Source of the DNA: JAGRGG01 sp965217265
Lineage (GTDB): Bacteria; Pseudomonadota; Alphaproteobacteria; Geminicoccales; Geminicoccaceae
Assembly (NCBI GenBank): GCA_965217265.1
Contig: CBDCHP010000012.1
Coordinates: 1 to 64,000 of the forward strand
Direction: 5' to 3'
DNA: 64,000 nucleotides
A model generated the notes under the pieces. The model saw nothing but the letters and a program-made list of their open reading frames with translations, ran no database searches and was not told where the DNA came from. This document shows positions 1 to 9,053 of the stretch, one piece after another; within the stretch, counting starts at the first letter, position 1; every line of letters starts with the position of its first letter. Both the position numbers and the translations under genes were made by a program.

Positions 1-177
1 AGTATCTTGCGTGCGATCAAGGAAAGCGACACGCGATTGGCTAGGAGCATGCGAGCGGCAACGGGCAGGATGAGGCGACGACCCTACGGTATGAACGACG
101 GGTCGCACCATACAGCGCCACCAACGCCAAGGCGAGAGGAAATGCGGCTTTTGCCGGGCTTTGTCGCGCGATCGACC

Positions 178-1476
178 TCACACCAAGGCCCGGGCGTCGT
201 CGGGGGATTGTTGCGCGGCCGTCTCCGTGGCGGCGGCGTCCATCGAGGCCTCTTGCGCCCAGGACGACATGACCGGCGAGACGCCGGTGGAGCCGGAGAC
301 GTAGACGTAGTCGCCCTGCCGATCGAGCGGCACCATCGCGCGCCTGGTCATGCGGTAAAGGGCGAACACCGAGGTCGCGGCGTGGATGACGAAGAGAAAG
401 GCGACGAAGCCGACGGGGCCGACGACCTGCATGGCCCCCGACGCGGCGAGCGGCCCGACGATCATGCCGAGCCCGGCGACGAAGGAGAGCGTCCCGCTCG
501 CCGCCACGCGCTGGTCGTTGTCGAGGTAGTCGTTGGTGTGGGCGAGGCACAGCGAGTAGAGCGGCATGCACAGGCCGCCGTAGAGGAAGAACAGGCCGGT
601 GAGGACGAGGGGATCGGCCTCCTCGACGGCGAGGTAGGCGACGGCGAGGGCGGCGGCCGCGACGAGGCTGGCGCCCAGGATCACCTTGCGCCGGTCGAGG
701 AGGTCGGAGAGGCGGCCGATCGGCCATTGCAGGACCATGCCGCCGACGAAGACGAGCGCCATGAAGGTCGAGACCGCGGCGAGCGAGAAGCCGATGGACG
801 CGGCGAACACCGCACCGAGGCCGAGCAGGGTCGCCTGCGCCATGCCGACGCCGAACATGCCGACGAAGCCCAGGGGCGAGACGCGGTAGAGGTCGCGCAG
901 GCTCAACTCGCGCGCGGCCGCGACGATGGGTGCCGGCACCGAACTCAGCAGCATCGGCACGATCGCGATCGAGAGCAGGACCGAGGCGACGATGAAGAGG
1001 TCGGTGCGCGCCGGATCGTCGAGGTTGAGCAGGAACTGGCCGGTGGCGATACCGCCGGAGAGGACGATCATGTAGACCGAGAGCAGCCCGCCGCGTTCCT
1101 CGTTGCCGCTGGAACCGTTCAGCCAGCTCTCGGCGACGATGTAGATCCCGGCGACGGCGTAGCCGGTGACGAAGCGCAGGACGAACCACGCGATCGGGTC
1201 GACGAGGACGGCGTGGAGGAGGATGGCGGCGGACGCGACCGCCGCGACGGCGGCGAAGACGCGCACGTGCCCGACCCGCGCGATCAGCCGCTGCACGCGC
1301 AAGGCCCCGACGAGGTAGCCGAGCGAGTAGCCGGCCATGATCACGCCGATCACGACCGGCGCGAAGCCCTCGATGTTGGCGCGCACCCCGAGCAGCGTGC
1401 CCTGCAGCCCGTGCCCGAGCATCAACACGCCGATCCCGAGCAGCAGCGCCCAGTTGGCGGCGGCGGTCTTGAGCAT
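178..1476 (-). CDS. MFS transporter, YcaD-like
   Basis: Predicted 432-aa inner-membrane carrier of the major facilitator superfamily. About twelve hydrophobic segments run through the protein, with the inter-helix basic loop GRLSDLLDRRKV between the two halves. The first half resembles the E. coli YcaD-type branch (RFVTGYAVAGIYIVAESWL followed by RGGLLSVYMIVLSGG). The substrate cannot be read from sequence. The ATG at 1474-1476 begins MLKTAAAN and leads straight into TM1. The reading frame stays open far upstream, but that part is only the antisense of the divergent HyuA gene, so it is excluded. The soluble tail after TM12 is Ala/Ser-rich. Gene and orientation are secure; the specificity is not. 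Confidence 0.88.
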   Translation of the reverse strand: MLKTAAANWALLLGIGVLMLGHGLQGTLLGVRANIEGFAPVVIGVIMAGYSLGYLVGALRVQRLIARVGHVRVFAAVAAVASAAILLHAVLVDPIAWFVLRFVTGYAVAGIYIVAESWLNGSSGNEERGGLLSVYMIVLSGGIATGQFLLNLDDPARTDLFIVASVLLSIAIVPMLLSSVPAPIVAAARELSLRDLYRVSPLGFVGMFGVGMAQATLLGLGAVFAASIGFSLAAVSTFMALVFVGGMVLQWPIGRLSDLLDRRKVILGASLVAAAALAVAYLAVEEADPLVLTGLFFLYGGLCMPLYSLCLAHTNDYLDNDQRVAASGTLSFVAGLGMIVGPLAASGAMQVVGPVGFVAFLFVIHAATSVFALYRMTRRAMVPLDRQGDYVYVSGSTGVSPVMSSWAQEASMDAAATETAAQQSPDDARALV

Positions 1477-1635
1477 GACGACACGTCCTAGGCAGGCTTG
1501 GAGGGGCGAAACTAACCGTCGCCCGGAGCCGACGACAGGCTTAGAAGCGGCGCCGCTGTCGCGCCGGGAGAAGTGCGCGGCCCCCGGCGCGGGCAGGATC
1601 GCCGCCGGCAGGATCAAGCAAAAGGATGGGTAAGC

Positions 1636-3615
1636 TTGCGCGCGCGTTTGGGCATCGACACCGGCGGCACCTTCACCGACGCCGTCCTCCTGGACGGGGC
1701 CGGCGGGGTTCTCGCCGCCGCCAAGGCGCTGACGACCCACGCCGACTTGAAGCAAGGCATCGCCGCCGCGATCGAGGCCGTGCTGGACGGCCGGGACGTC
1801 GGGCTCGACCTCGTCGGGTTGTCGACGACGCTCGCGACCAACGCCGTCGTCGAGGGCAAGGGCGGCCGCGCCGGGCTCGTCCTCGTGGGCTTCGAGGCCG
1901 GTTTTCTCGACCGGGGGGGCTTGAGCGCCGCCTTGGGCCAGGCCCCGGCCCTGTTCGTGCCGGGCGGGCACGACGCTAGCGGCCGGGCGCTGCGCCCGTT
2001 CGACGCCGGGGCGCTCGAAAAGGCGCTCGTAACCCTGCCCGACCTCGACGCGCTCGCCGTCTGCGGCCAGTTCGCCGTGCGCAACCCGGCGCACGAGGAG
2101 GCGGCCGCCCGCGTCATCGCCGGGGCGACCGGCCTGCCGGTGACGCTGTCCTCGGGCTTGAGCGCCAAGCTCGACGCGCCGCGCCGTGCCCTGACCGCGC
2201 TCTTGAACGCCCGGCTGATCCCCTTCGTCCACCGCCTGCTCGACGCCGTGGAGAACCTCCTCGCCGCCCGCGGCATCGATGCGCCCTTGATGATCGTCAA
2301 GGGCGACGGCAGCCTGATGACGGCCGCCTCCGCCCGCGCCCGGCCGGTCGAGACGATCCTCTCCGGCCCGGCCGCGAGCGTCGTCGGCGCCGCCTTCCTC
2401 ACCGGCCTGAAGGACGCGGTCGTGAGCGACGTCGGCGGCACCACGACCGACGTCGCCGTGCTCGAAGGCGGGCGCCCCCGGCTCTCGCCGAGCGGGGCCA
2501 CGCTCGGGCGGCACCGAACGATGGTCGAGGCGATCAAGATGGACACGATCGGCCTCGGCGGCGACAGCGCGCTCGCGATGGGGCCGGCGCGCGAGGTCGT
2601 CCTCGGCCCCCGCCGCGCCGTGCCGCTCTGCCAGCTCGCCCCGCACCACCCCGGCCTGATCGCGGCACTCGAAGCCGAGGCGGCGCGCGGCGAGGCGCGG
2701 GCACTCGACGGACGCCTCGCCGTGTCGCACTGGCCCGAGGGCGCCGACAACGCCCTCTTGAGCAGGGGCCAGCGCCAACTGCTCGACCTCTTGCGCGACG
2801 GCCCGCGCACGCTGACCGAAGTGATCGAGCGCGACCACCTGGAGCTCCCGCTGCGCCGCCTCCTGGAGCGCGGCCACGTCGTCGAGGCCGGCTTCACCCC
2901 GAGCGACGCCGCGCACGTCCTGGGCCTGCAAACGACGTGGGCCGGGCCGGCTTCGTCGCTCGGCGCCGCCCTCGAAGCGCGCAAGGGCTACGCCGGCGTC
3001 GCGCCGGGCGACGGCCGGGCCTTCGCCCAGGCCGTGCTCGACGAGGCGCAGCGCCGCAGCGCCGCCGCGATCCTGCGCGCCGTCCTGCCCGAGGCCGACC
3101 CCTTGCGCCCGCTCCTCGACCCGCCGCAGGGCGCCACCGTCAAGGCGGCCCTCCTCGATACGGGCGCGCCGGGCCCGCTCGGCCTCGACTTTCGCTTGGC
3201 GCTGCCCGTCGTCGCCGTCGGCGGCCCCGCCGCGCTTCTCTACCCAAGACCCGTGCGGCGCCTCGGCGGCGAGGCGGTGCTGCCCGAGCACTACGCCGTC
3301 TGCAACGCGATCGGCGCCGTCGCCGGCGAGGTCGCCGAGCGTGCCGTCGTCACCGCGACCCGCGGCGGCAACGACCGGCTCATCGTCCACCTGCCGACCG
3401 GCCGCGTCGAGACCGAGGACCCGGCCGAGGCCCGGAGCATTGCCGAGGCGGCCGCCGCCGACCTCGCCCGCACCAAGGCCGCCAAGGCCGGCGCCGCCGA
3501 GGTCACGGTCGCCCTCACCGTCGAAACCGACGCCGCCCCCCTCGACGACGGCACGACGATGGTGTTCGAGATCCGCGCGATCGCCACCGCGCGCGGGCGT
3601 CCGGCGTTGGGATGA
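1636..3615 (+). CDS. hydantoinase/oxoprolinase family protein (HyuA-type)
   Basis: 659-aa protein of the ATP-dependent hydantoinase A / 5-oxoprolinase family, with an ASKHA-like nucleotide-binding fold. The N-terminal phosphate-1 motif GIDTGGTFTD lies at about residues 6-15, and the phosphate-2 motif SDVGGTTTDVAV at about 264-275. A TTG start at 1636 fits best: it follows the purine-rich AAAGGATGGG and begins a few residues before the glycine-rich loop. The frame is open further upstream but without family resemblance. No HyuB partner lies in the window, so the substrate (hydantoin, oxoproline or N-methylhydantoin) is unknown. The TGA stop lies in the left end of the palindromic repeat that separates it from the convergent gene. 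Confidence 0.88.
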   Translation: MRARLGIDTGGTFTDAVLLDGAGGVLAAAKALTTHADLKQGIAAAIEAVLDGRDVGLDLVGLSTTLATNAVVEGKGGRAGLVLVGFEAGFLDRGGLSAALGQAPALFVPGGHDASGRALRPFDAGALEKALVTLPDLDALAVCGQFAVRNPAHEEAAARVIAGATGLPVTLSSGLSAKLDAPRRALTALLNARLIPFVHRLLDAVENLLAARGIDAPLMIVKGDGSLMTAASARARPVETILSGPAASVVGAAFLTGLKDAVVSDVGGTTTDVAVLEGGRPRLSPSGATLGRHRTMVEAIKMDTIGLGGDSALAMGPAREVVLGPRRAVPLCQLAPHHPGLIAALEAEAARGEARALDGRLAVSHWPEGADNALLSRGQRQLLDLLRDGPRTLTEVIERDHLELPLRRLLERGHVVEAGFTPSDAAHVLGLQTTWAGPASSLGAALEARKGYAGVAPGDGRAFAQAVLDEAQRRSAAAILRAVLPEADPLRPLLDPPQGATVKAALLDTGAPGPLGLDFRLALPVVAVGGPAALLYPRPVRRLGGEAVLPEHYAVCNAIGAVAGEVAERAVVTATRGGNDRLIVHLPTGRVETEDPAEARSIAEAAAADLARTKAAKAGAAEVTVALTVETDAAPLDDGTTMVFEIRAIATARGRPALG

Positions 3616-3763
3616 ACGCTGCGCGTGCGCTGCCGCGCGGGCTTTTTTCTTCTTTTTTTGCTACTTGTCGTTGGAGATTGGCCTCAACATCGGGGCCAGC
3701 CCCGGCCAAAGCAGCAGAAAAGAAAAGAGAAAGGCCGCGCGCCTAGCGCACGCGAAGCGTTCA
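3613..3763. repeat. intergenic palindromic element, copy 1
   Basis: About 151 bp with long terminal inverted arms. It starts TGAACGCTGCGCGTGCGC, runs into T-rich DNA, and ends with an A/G-rich tract followed by GCGCACGCGAAGCGTTCA. It fills the whole gap between two convergent genes, and both of their TGA stops are inside its tips. The central segment (TTGGAGATTGGCCTCAACATC) is in the inverted orientation and is closest to the copy at 36403. Likely bidirectional terminator hairpin. Confidence 0.9.
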
Positions 3764-4657
3764 CCGCACCGTCCTCGTCACCAGCAGCCGCACCAGGATC
3801 GGCCAGGCGGCGACCAGGGGGTGGCGGCGTTGCCAGGGGGTGAGGGTGAGGCGTTTGCCGGTGTGGCGGGCGATCTTGTCGACGAGGTAGTCGGGGCCGT
3901 CGATGAAGGTGAGGCCGGCCTTGAGGAGGCGCAGGATTGACAGGAGCTTGCCGTAGACCCCGCGCCAGAACCAGCGCCGTTCGGCCCTGCGCCGGCCCTC
4001 GTGCGGGACGAGGTAGCGGCCCCAGGCCCACAGCGCGTCGTAGCGGGCGGGTTCTGCGCTGTAGAAGCGAAAGGCGCGATCGACCGGCTCGACGCGCAGT
4101 TCGGTGCGGTAGGTCTCGTAGAACACGCGGCGCCAGAAGCGCTCGGCCGTGCGCGGCCGGCGGTCGTAGAGGGGCAGCGTCAGGCGCATCGCCGTCACGG
4201 CGGCGTAGGCGAGCGCGTAGGTGATGTGGCGCTCGGTCCTGGCGTCCTTGACCCAGGCGAGCCCCATCGGCTGGGAGAACCGGGCCCAGAAGTAGGGGTG
4301 GAACGCGCTCGGCCGGGTGCGGGTGCTGAGCTGGCGCAGGCTCAAGGTGGCGTACTTCGCCCGCAGGCGCACGCCGGCGTGCGCCGTCTCGACGTAGTAG
4401 ACGTTGGGCGGCAGCCGGCGGTTCCAGCGCGCCGCCCAGCCGTCCCCGTGCGCCGCCTTGTAGTTGCGGACGATCAAGTAGAGGTCGGCCAAGCGCCCCT
4501 CGACCACGCCGTCGCGCAGGCAGGAGCCGTAGTAGAGGACGCCGAGCGCGTTGGCCTCGCCGCCGTGGCGGGCGATGGCGGCGGCGGCCAGCGCCTTGAT
4601 GCCGTCCGGCACCGGGCGAAGGCACTCGGCCCGAACGATGTCGAGGGGGGTCTGCAC
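3761..4657 (-). CDS. Tam41/Mmp37-like candidate phosphatidate cytidylyltransferase
   Basis: 298-aa protein, GTG start 9 bp after the lipid kinase stop. I recognise an overall resemblance to the mitochondrial CDP-diacylglycerol synthase Tam41. There is a nucleotidyltransferase-like YYGSCLRDG loop (residues 42-50) followed by DLYLIV (58-63). Next comes a V-RAKYATLSLRQL stretch (about 97-110) matching the family's KYGV-S---L, then an aromatic FWARFSQP segment, and a C-terminal amphipathic GKLLSILRLLKAGLTF. Pairing with a lipid kinase fits: the kinase makes a phospholipid and this enzyme would activate it with CTP. Substrate could be phosphatidate or a phosphosphingolipid. The family call rests on motif memory, not on an alignment. 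Confidence 0.6.
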   Translation of the reverse strand: MQTPLDIVRAECLRPVPDGIKALAAAAIARHGGEANALGVLYYGSCLRDGVVEGRLADLYLIVRNYKAAHGDGWAARWNRRLPPNVYYVETAHAGVRLRAKYATLSLRQLSTRTRPSAFHPYFWARFSQPMGLAWVKDARTERHITYALAYAAVTAMRLTLPLYDRRPRTAERFWRRVFYETYRTELRVEPVDRAFRFYSAEPARYDALWAWGRYLVPHEGRRRAERRWFWRGVYGKLLSILRLLKAGLTFIDGPDYLVDKIARHTGKRLTLTPWQRRHPLVAAWPILVRLLVTRTVR

Positions 4658-4666
4658 TGAAGACCC

Positions 4667-5635
4667 TCAGCCGCGCACGAAGACGAGCCGCTCGGCGGCG
4701 CTCAAGCGCGCGGCGCGGCCGGGCACGGGATGAAACAGTTCGCCGTCCAGGGCGAACGGCCCCGCCGTCTCGATCGTGAGGCCCCAAGGCGCGCTGCTGC
4801 GGTAGCCCTCGGGCAGGCGCCGGTCCTCGCGGTCGTAGGGGCGCCCATAGAGGACGGGCGCGGCGTGGCGCAGGAGCTTGGGTGCGTTCGCGTCGATCTC
4901 GGTCCAGCGAAACGTGCCGGCCCCGCCCGGTCCCCAGAACGGGCGAAAGCCGTACATCAACCGCTCCAGGGTCGTCGCCAGCGCCAAGAGCAGCGACGCG
5001 CGGCGCACCGGCCCGCCGTCGAGGGCGACCGCGACCGGGTGCGGCCCGATCCCGGCCGCTTCCGGCCCGCGCCGAGCGCTCTTGGCCAAGAGCCGGACGA
5101 TCGTTCGGGCGTGGCCGAACTTGGCCCCGCCCCGTCCCTTCGCCCCCGCCTTGAACAGCCCGATCCCGTCGACGATGCCGCCGAGCCCCAAGAACAGCCC
5201 GCGCTCGGCCCGCTTGCCGTCGGCGTAGTCGAGCCTGAGCAGGGCGCGCTCGACGGCGTGCGCCGCGAGACCGTCCTCGTCGAGCCGGTCGAGCAGTGCG
5301 GCGAGGTCGGACGCAGCACCGCCCGCAAGGCCGCAGTCGCGCGCGGTCATGTTGGCGTCGCCGCGCGCCATGTGGCAGAGATAGGGCAAGCTCCGAAATC
5401 GTTCGCGGCGCTCCAGGACCTCGGTGATCAGGCCCTGAAAGGTGCCGTCGCCGGCGGCGACGACGACGAGGCCCGCCCCCGTCGGGGCGAGCCGGGCGAC
5501 GATCGCGTCGAGCGGGTTGTCGGGCGTCAGGACGTGGTGGTCGAGGCCGCGCGCCGCCGCGAGCGCCGTGATCGCCCCGATGCCCTCGCGCCGGTTGCGC
5601 GTGCTGGAGGGGTTGGTCACGATCGCGACCCGCAC
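4667..5635 (-). CDS. diacylglycerol kinase-family lipid kinase (YegS/DAGK type)
   Basis: 322-aa kinase. The NAD-kinase/DAGK-fold phosphate loop AAGDGTFQG sits at residues 60-68, after the opening strand VAIVTNPSSTRNRR. The C-terminal half holds the family's beta-rich domain and ends with a DGELF motif. It should phosphorylate a lipid hydroxyl (diacylglycerol, ceramide or similar) with ATP at the inner membrane. GTG start at 5635, preceded by GGGGGA; the gene lies 12 bp downstream of lptG and 9 bp upstream of the Tam41-like gene, so the four genes lptF-lptG-kinase-Tam41-like probably form one transcript. Because related enzymes include bacterial ceramide kinases, the lipid substrate is left open. 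Confidence 0.85.
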   Translation of the reverse strand: MRVAIVTNPSSTRNRREGIGAITALAAARGLDHHVLTPDNPLDAIVARLAPTGAGLVVVAAGDGTFQGLITEVLERRERFRSLPYLCHMARGDANMTARDCGLAGGAASDLAALLDRLDEDGLAAHAVERALLRLDYADGKRAERGLFLGLGGIVDGIGLFKAGAKGRGGAKFGHARTIVRLLAKSARRGPEAAGIGPHPVAVALDGGPVRRASLLLALATTLERLMYGFRPFWGPGGAGTFRWTEIDANAPKLLRHAAPVLYGRPYDREDRRLPEGYRSSAPWGLTIETAGPFALDGELFHPVPGRAARLSAAERLVFVRG

Positions 5636-5647
5636 GTCGTCCCCCGC

Positions 5648-6703
5648 TTAAGCGCGCAAGCGCCGGGCGCGGCGCGGCAGGAGGACGACGAGGAGGCCCA
5701 AGGTCAGCACCGGCAGGACGGGCCCCAAGTAGGGCGACACGAGCCCGGCCTCGGCGAACGCGACGGCGACGCCGCTCGCGATGATGCACAAGAACGCGGC
5801 CGCCAAGCCCTTGGCGAACAGGGCACCCGTGCCGCCGCGGCGAAAGCGGGTGGCGAGCGCGCCGACGAAGAGGACGAGGAACGCCGGCAAGAAGGCGCCG
5901 GCGAGGCGGTGGACCAGCGCCGTCGTCCAGGTGCCGGTCCCGGTGACGCCGTAGCCGTCGGCGCGGATGAGGGCGATCAGGTCGGTCGTGCCCAGTTCCT
6001 GCGGCGGCCGGGCGAGCAGGGCCAAGCGCCGGCGCGGCACCTCGTTCGGCCACGCCGCCCGCGCCTCGCGCTCGATGCGCCCGCCGCCCAACTGGCGCAC
6101 GACCCCGTCGAGCCGCCAGTCCCCGCCTTCGAGCCGCGCCCGCTCGGCCTCGACCCGCTCCTCAAGGTTGCCGTCCTCGCCCAAGCGCAGCGCCAGGAAT
6201 CCGTTCGCGACGCCGTCGCCGGGCACCGGCAGGCGCACGATCGCGTCGCCCTGGCGCAGCCACAAGCGCCCCCGGTCGAGGCCGGGGCCGCCGGGGGCGA
6301 AGTCGCCGATCCCCCAGCTGCGCAGGGCCGCGACCGAGCGCGGCACCAAGACGTCGTCGTTGACGAGCTTGAAGGCGATCAGCAGCAAGCAGACCGGCCA
6401 CAAGCGGCGCATGACCGAGCCCGGCGAGACGCCGGCGGCCCAGATCACCGGCAGTTCGCTGTTGCGGATCAGTTCGGTGAAGGTGAACAAGGCACCCAGC
6501 ACCGCCGCGATCGGCAGCACCTCGGCGATCAGGGTGGGGGTGCGCAAGGCGACGTAGCGGGCGAACGCGCCGACGCCGGCGTCCATCAGTTCCTCCGACG
6601 CGTCGAGCAGGTCGAAGAGGAGCGCGAACGCCCACAAGGCGACGAGCGCCGCGGCGAAGCGCTCCAGGACCGAGCGGCAGAGGTAGCGGGTGAGGACGCT
6701 CAA
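5648..6703 (-). CDS. lptG: LPS export ABC transporter permease LptG
   Basis: 351-aa YjgP/YjgQ-family permease. With LptF it forms the membrane part of the LptB2FG extractor, which removes lipopolysaccharide from the inner membrane. The layout is typical: TM segments at the N-terminus (FAAALVALWAFALLFDLL, then PTLIAEVLPIAAVLGALF), a periplasmic beta-jellyroll in the middle, and three TM segments at the C-terminus (ending VLPVLTLGLLVVLLPRRAR). I place the start at TTG 6703, which overlaps the lptF stop as TTGA; no ATG fits as well. LptF and LptG can be confused by sequence alone, but the position second in the operon supports LptG. Confidence 0.88.
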   Translation of the reverse strand: MSVLTRYLCRSVLERFAAALVALWAFALLFDLLDASEELMDAGVGAFARYVALRTPTLIAEVLPIAAVLGALFTFTELIRNSELPVIWAAGVSPGSVMRRLWPVCLLLIAFKLVNDDVLVPRSVAALRSWGIGDFAPGGPGLDRGRLWLRQGDAIVRLPVPGDGVANGFLALRLGEDGNLEERVEAERARLEGGDWRLDGVVRQLGGGRIEREARAAWPNEVPRRRLALLARPPQELGTTDLIALIRADGYGVTGTGTWTTALVHRLAGAFLPAFLVLFVGALATRFRRGGTGALFAKGLAAAFLCIIASGVAVAFAEAGLVSPYLGPVLPVLTLGLLVVLLPRRARRLRA

Positions 6704-7896
6704 CGCGCACCGCCGCGGGCGACGGCCGCGGTCGCGCGCTCGATCAGCCGATCGAGCGCCGTCCGGCCGCCGGGGTTGGGCACGCGCCGGGCCGTGCGCC
6801 AGAACAGGACGAAGCCCAGCGCCGCGAACAGGCCACACGGCAGCCACAACCCCAAGAGCGGCCCGATCTCGCCGTTGTCGACCAGCCCCTCGCCGGTCTT
6901 GATCACTTGATTGTAGGTGACGAGCACGACGACGCCGATCAGAAAGCCGTACGAGCGCCGCGCCCGCCGCCGCGGCAGGGCGAGCGGCAGGGCGAGGAAG
7001 GGCAACAGCAGCACCGAGACGGTGCGCACGATCCGGCCGTGCAGCTCGGCCGCGATCTCGACCGCGTCGATGTCGCCCTGGCTGACGCCGGTGCGGGCGA
7101 CGAGTTCGGGCAAGGTGAGTTCGCGCTCGTTCTCGCCGCGCGGGCGAAAGGGCTCGGGCTCGACGCCGCTCAAGCCGGTGGTAAGTTCGCCAAAGCGCAA
7201 GGTGAGCGCCGGCACGCCGCCGGCCCCGCCTTGTCTTGGCGCCCGAACCAGTTGCTGCACGCCGTCCTCCAGCTTCAAGCGCACGCCGCCGCCGTTCGTG
7301 GGCGGCACGATCAAACCGCGCTTTGCCGTCAAGATCACGCTGCCCCCGTCGTTGTTCTGCGCGTAGAGGAACAGGCCTTCGAAGCGGCGGCGGTCGTCGG
7401 ACAGGCGCTCGATCCGGTACGTGCTGGTGCCGAGCGTCACGAAGCGGTCCGGCTGGATCAGGGTCAAGAACGAGGCGTTGGTGACGGCGTAGAGCGCCGC
7501 GCGGTAGGCGTAGCGGCTGTAGGGTTGGAGGTGGCTGACGAGGAGCAGGTGCGCGACGGCGACGACGACTGCCAGCCCCATCACCGGGCGCAGCATCGCC
7601 CGCGGCCCGAAGCCGGCGGCGCGCATCGCGTCGATCTCGCTGCCCTGGCTCAGGCGGTTGAAGGCGAACAGGATGCCCAAGAACAAGGCGGCCGGCAGCG
7701 CGAAGCCCAAGTAATAGGGGATCAGGTAGCTCAGCATCTCGAAGACCGAGAGGAAGCTGCCGCGCCAGCCGAGCACGATGTTGACGACCGAGAGCGCCCG
7801 CTCGGCCAGGAGTGCGAGCAAGGCGGCGGCGATGGTGGCGGCGGCGGGCCGCACCACCGCCGCGAGCAGGTAACGGTCGAGGGTCGAGGGCATCAT
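6700..7896 (-). CDS. lptF: LPS export ABC transporter permease LptF
   Basis: 398-aa YjgP/YjgQ permease, partner of LptG in LPS extraction. It starts (M)MPSTLDRYLLAAVVRP, the usual LptF opening. Its N-terminal membrane block includes GFALPAALFLGILFAFNRLSQGSEIDAMRAAG, read in two parts: a TM segment and the conserved cytoplasmic coupling-helix region that contacts LptB. The periplasmic domain spans roughly residues 130-270, and the C-terminal membrane block ends GLWLPCGLFAALGFVLFWR. Adjacent ATG codons at 7894-7896 and 7891-7893 are both possible; a TTG at 7914 is in frame but less likely. No strong ribosome site is visible. Confidence 0.88.
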   Translation of the reverse strand: MMPSTLDRYLLAAVVRPAAATIAAALLALLAERALSVVNIVLGWRGSFLSVFEMLSYLIPYYLGFALPAALFLGILFAFNRLSQGSEIDAMRAAGFGPRAMLRPVMGLAVVVAVAHLLLVSHLQPYSRYAYRAALYAVTNASFLTLIQPDRFVTLGTSTYRIERLSDDRRRFEGLFLYAQNNDGGSVILTAKRGLIVPPTNGGGVRLKLEDGVQQLVRAPRQGGAGGVPALTLRFGELTTGLSGVEPEPFRPRGENERELTLPELVARTGVSQGDIDAVEIAAELHGRIVRTVSVLLLPFLALPLALPRRRARRSYGFLIGVVVLVTYNQVIKTGEGLVDNGEIGPLLGLWLPCGLFAALGFVLFWRTARRVPNPGGRTALDRLIERATAAVARGGAR

Positions 7897-7965
7897 GGGT
7901 CCGAAAGCTCGCAAGGCCGCCCCTTATCCCAGCCGACGTGACGGGGCAAGCTTGAGGCGCGGCGG

Positions 7966-8102
7966 GAACGCTTGCGCGTGCGCTGCCGCGCTTTTTTGCC
8001 AGTGTTAACGGCAGGAGATTGGCCGCGGCACCGAGGGCCAGCCCCGGCCAAAGTTGCAAAAAAGAGAAAAAAGAAGCCCCGCGCAGCGGACGCGCAAACG
8101 TG
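7966..8102. repeat. intergenic palindromic element, copy 2
   Basis: About 137 bp between two minus-strand genes. Left arm GAACGCTTGCGCGTGCGC, right arm GCGCAGCGGACGCGCAAACG. The core (CCAGTGTTAACGGCAGGAG) is the reverse complement of the core found in most other copies, so this copy is inserted in the opposite orientation. The left arm lacks most of its T-rich tract. Confidence 0.88.
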
Positions 8103-8105
8103 CCC

Positions 8106-9053
8106 TCAAGCGACGGCGCTCGCCGTCACGGCCTCGTCGAGCGTGAAGCCGCCGCTTCTCAGCGCGATCGGCCCTTGCATCACCGGGTGGACGCTGCCGC
8201 GGTTGGGGTCGTAGCGGCGCAGCTCGACGCTGATCGGCGTCGGGGCACCCGGGCTGATCGCGTAGCGGACGTAGCCGCCCGACGAGTTGTGGTCGCCGCG
8301 CAGCAAGGAGGCCGAGGGCCCGGCCACGACCGGCAGCGGCCCGTCGGCGCCCGGCATCGTGCCGAGCAGGAAGACATGCTCGTGGCCGGACAGGATCAGT
8401 TCCGCCCCGCCGCGCGCGACGCAAAGGCGCAGTTGCGCCTCGTCGCGCAGGTGCCGCCGCGTTCCGATCATCGAGCCGAGCGGCGGGTGGTGGACGAGGA
8501 CGACGCGAAACAGCTTCTCGCGGCCGAGGTCGCGCAAGATGTCGGTCAAGGGCGCCGTCTGCGCCCGGCCGAGCCGGCCTGTCGCGTAGCCGACCGGGCT
8601 CGGCACGGCCGAGGACAGGCCGATCAGCGCCAAGGGCCCCACCTTGCGGACGAAGGGGAAGGTCGGCTCCGCCGGCGCCTCGCCGTCGCCGCGCATGTAG
8701 GCCCGCCAGTGCCGCCAGCCGTGGCGCCACGAGCGGCCGGAATAGGCGTCGTGGTTGCCGGGGACCACGGTCACGTCGTCGGGCGGTCCTAGGCGTTCGA
8801 GCCAGCGCCCCGCGAGCGCGAACTCGTCGGGCAGCGCGATGTTGACGAGGTCGCCCGTCACCGCCGTGTGCCCCGGCGGGTCGGCCTTCAGGTCGCGGAC
8901 GAGCGCGTCGAGCACCTCGACGCGGTGCACGAGGTAGCGCTTCTTGTGCCACGAGACGTAGCCCAGCCCCCGCTTGGAGAGCAGGTAGCGCGCGCGCGTG
9001 CGCGGCAACGGCCCGAGATGCACGTCGGTGACGTGCGCCAACTCAAACGTCAT
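8106..9053 (-). CDS. calcineurin-like metallophosphoesterase
   Basis: 315-aa phosphoesterase with all the family metal-binding motifs in order: HVTDVHLG near the N-terminus, VTGDLVN, VPGNHDAY, LVHHPPLG and SGHEHVF. These bind a two-metal centre that hydrolyses phosphomono- or diesters. There is no signal peptide, so it acts in the cytoplasm or at the inner membrane face. The ATG at 9053 overlaps the preceding stop (ATGA), making it the last gene of a four-gene operon with a nucleotidyltransferase, an acyltransferase and a glycosyltransferase/ELM1 fusion. This context suggests an intermediate of a lipid or sugar-nucleotide pathway (for example a UDP- or CDP-linked compound), but the substrate is not visible in the sequence. 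Confidence 0.87.
   Translation of the reverse strand: MTFELAHVTDVHLGPLPRTRARYLLSKRGLGYVSWHKKRYLVHRVEVLDALVRDLKADPPGHTAVTGDLVNIALPDEFALAGRWLERLGPPDDVTVVPGNHDAYSGRSWRHGWRHWRAYMRGDGEAPAEPTFPFVRKVGPLALIGLSSAVPSPVGYATGRLGRAQTAPLTDILRDLGREKLFRVVLVHHPPLGSMIGTRRHLRDEAQLRLCVARGGAELILSGHEHVFLLGTMPGADGPLPVVAGPSASLLRGDHNSSGGYVRYAISPGAPTPISVELRRYDPNRGSVHPVMQGPIALRSGGFTLDEAVTASAVA

Noticed and set aside
7..3390. Very long open frames antisense to the MFS and HyuA genes
   Set aside because: High GC gives few stops; residues are Arg/Asp/Gly-biased with no family pattern and they mirror real genes.
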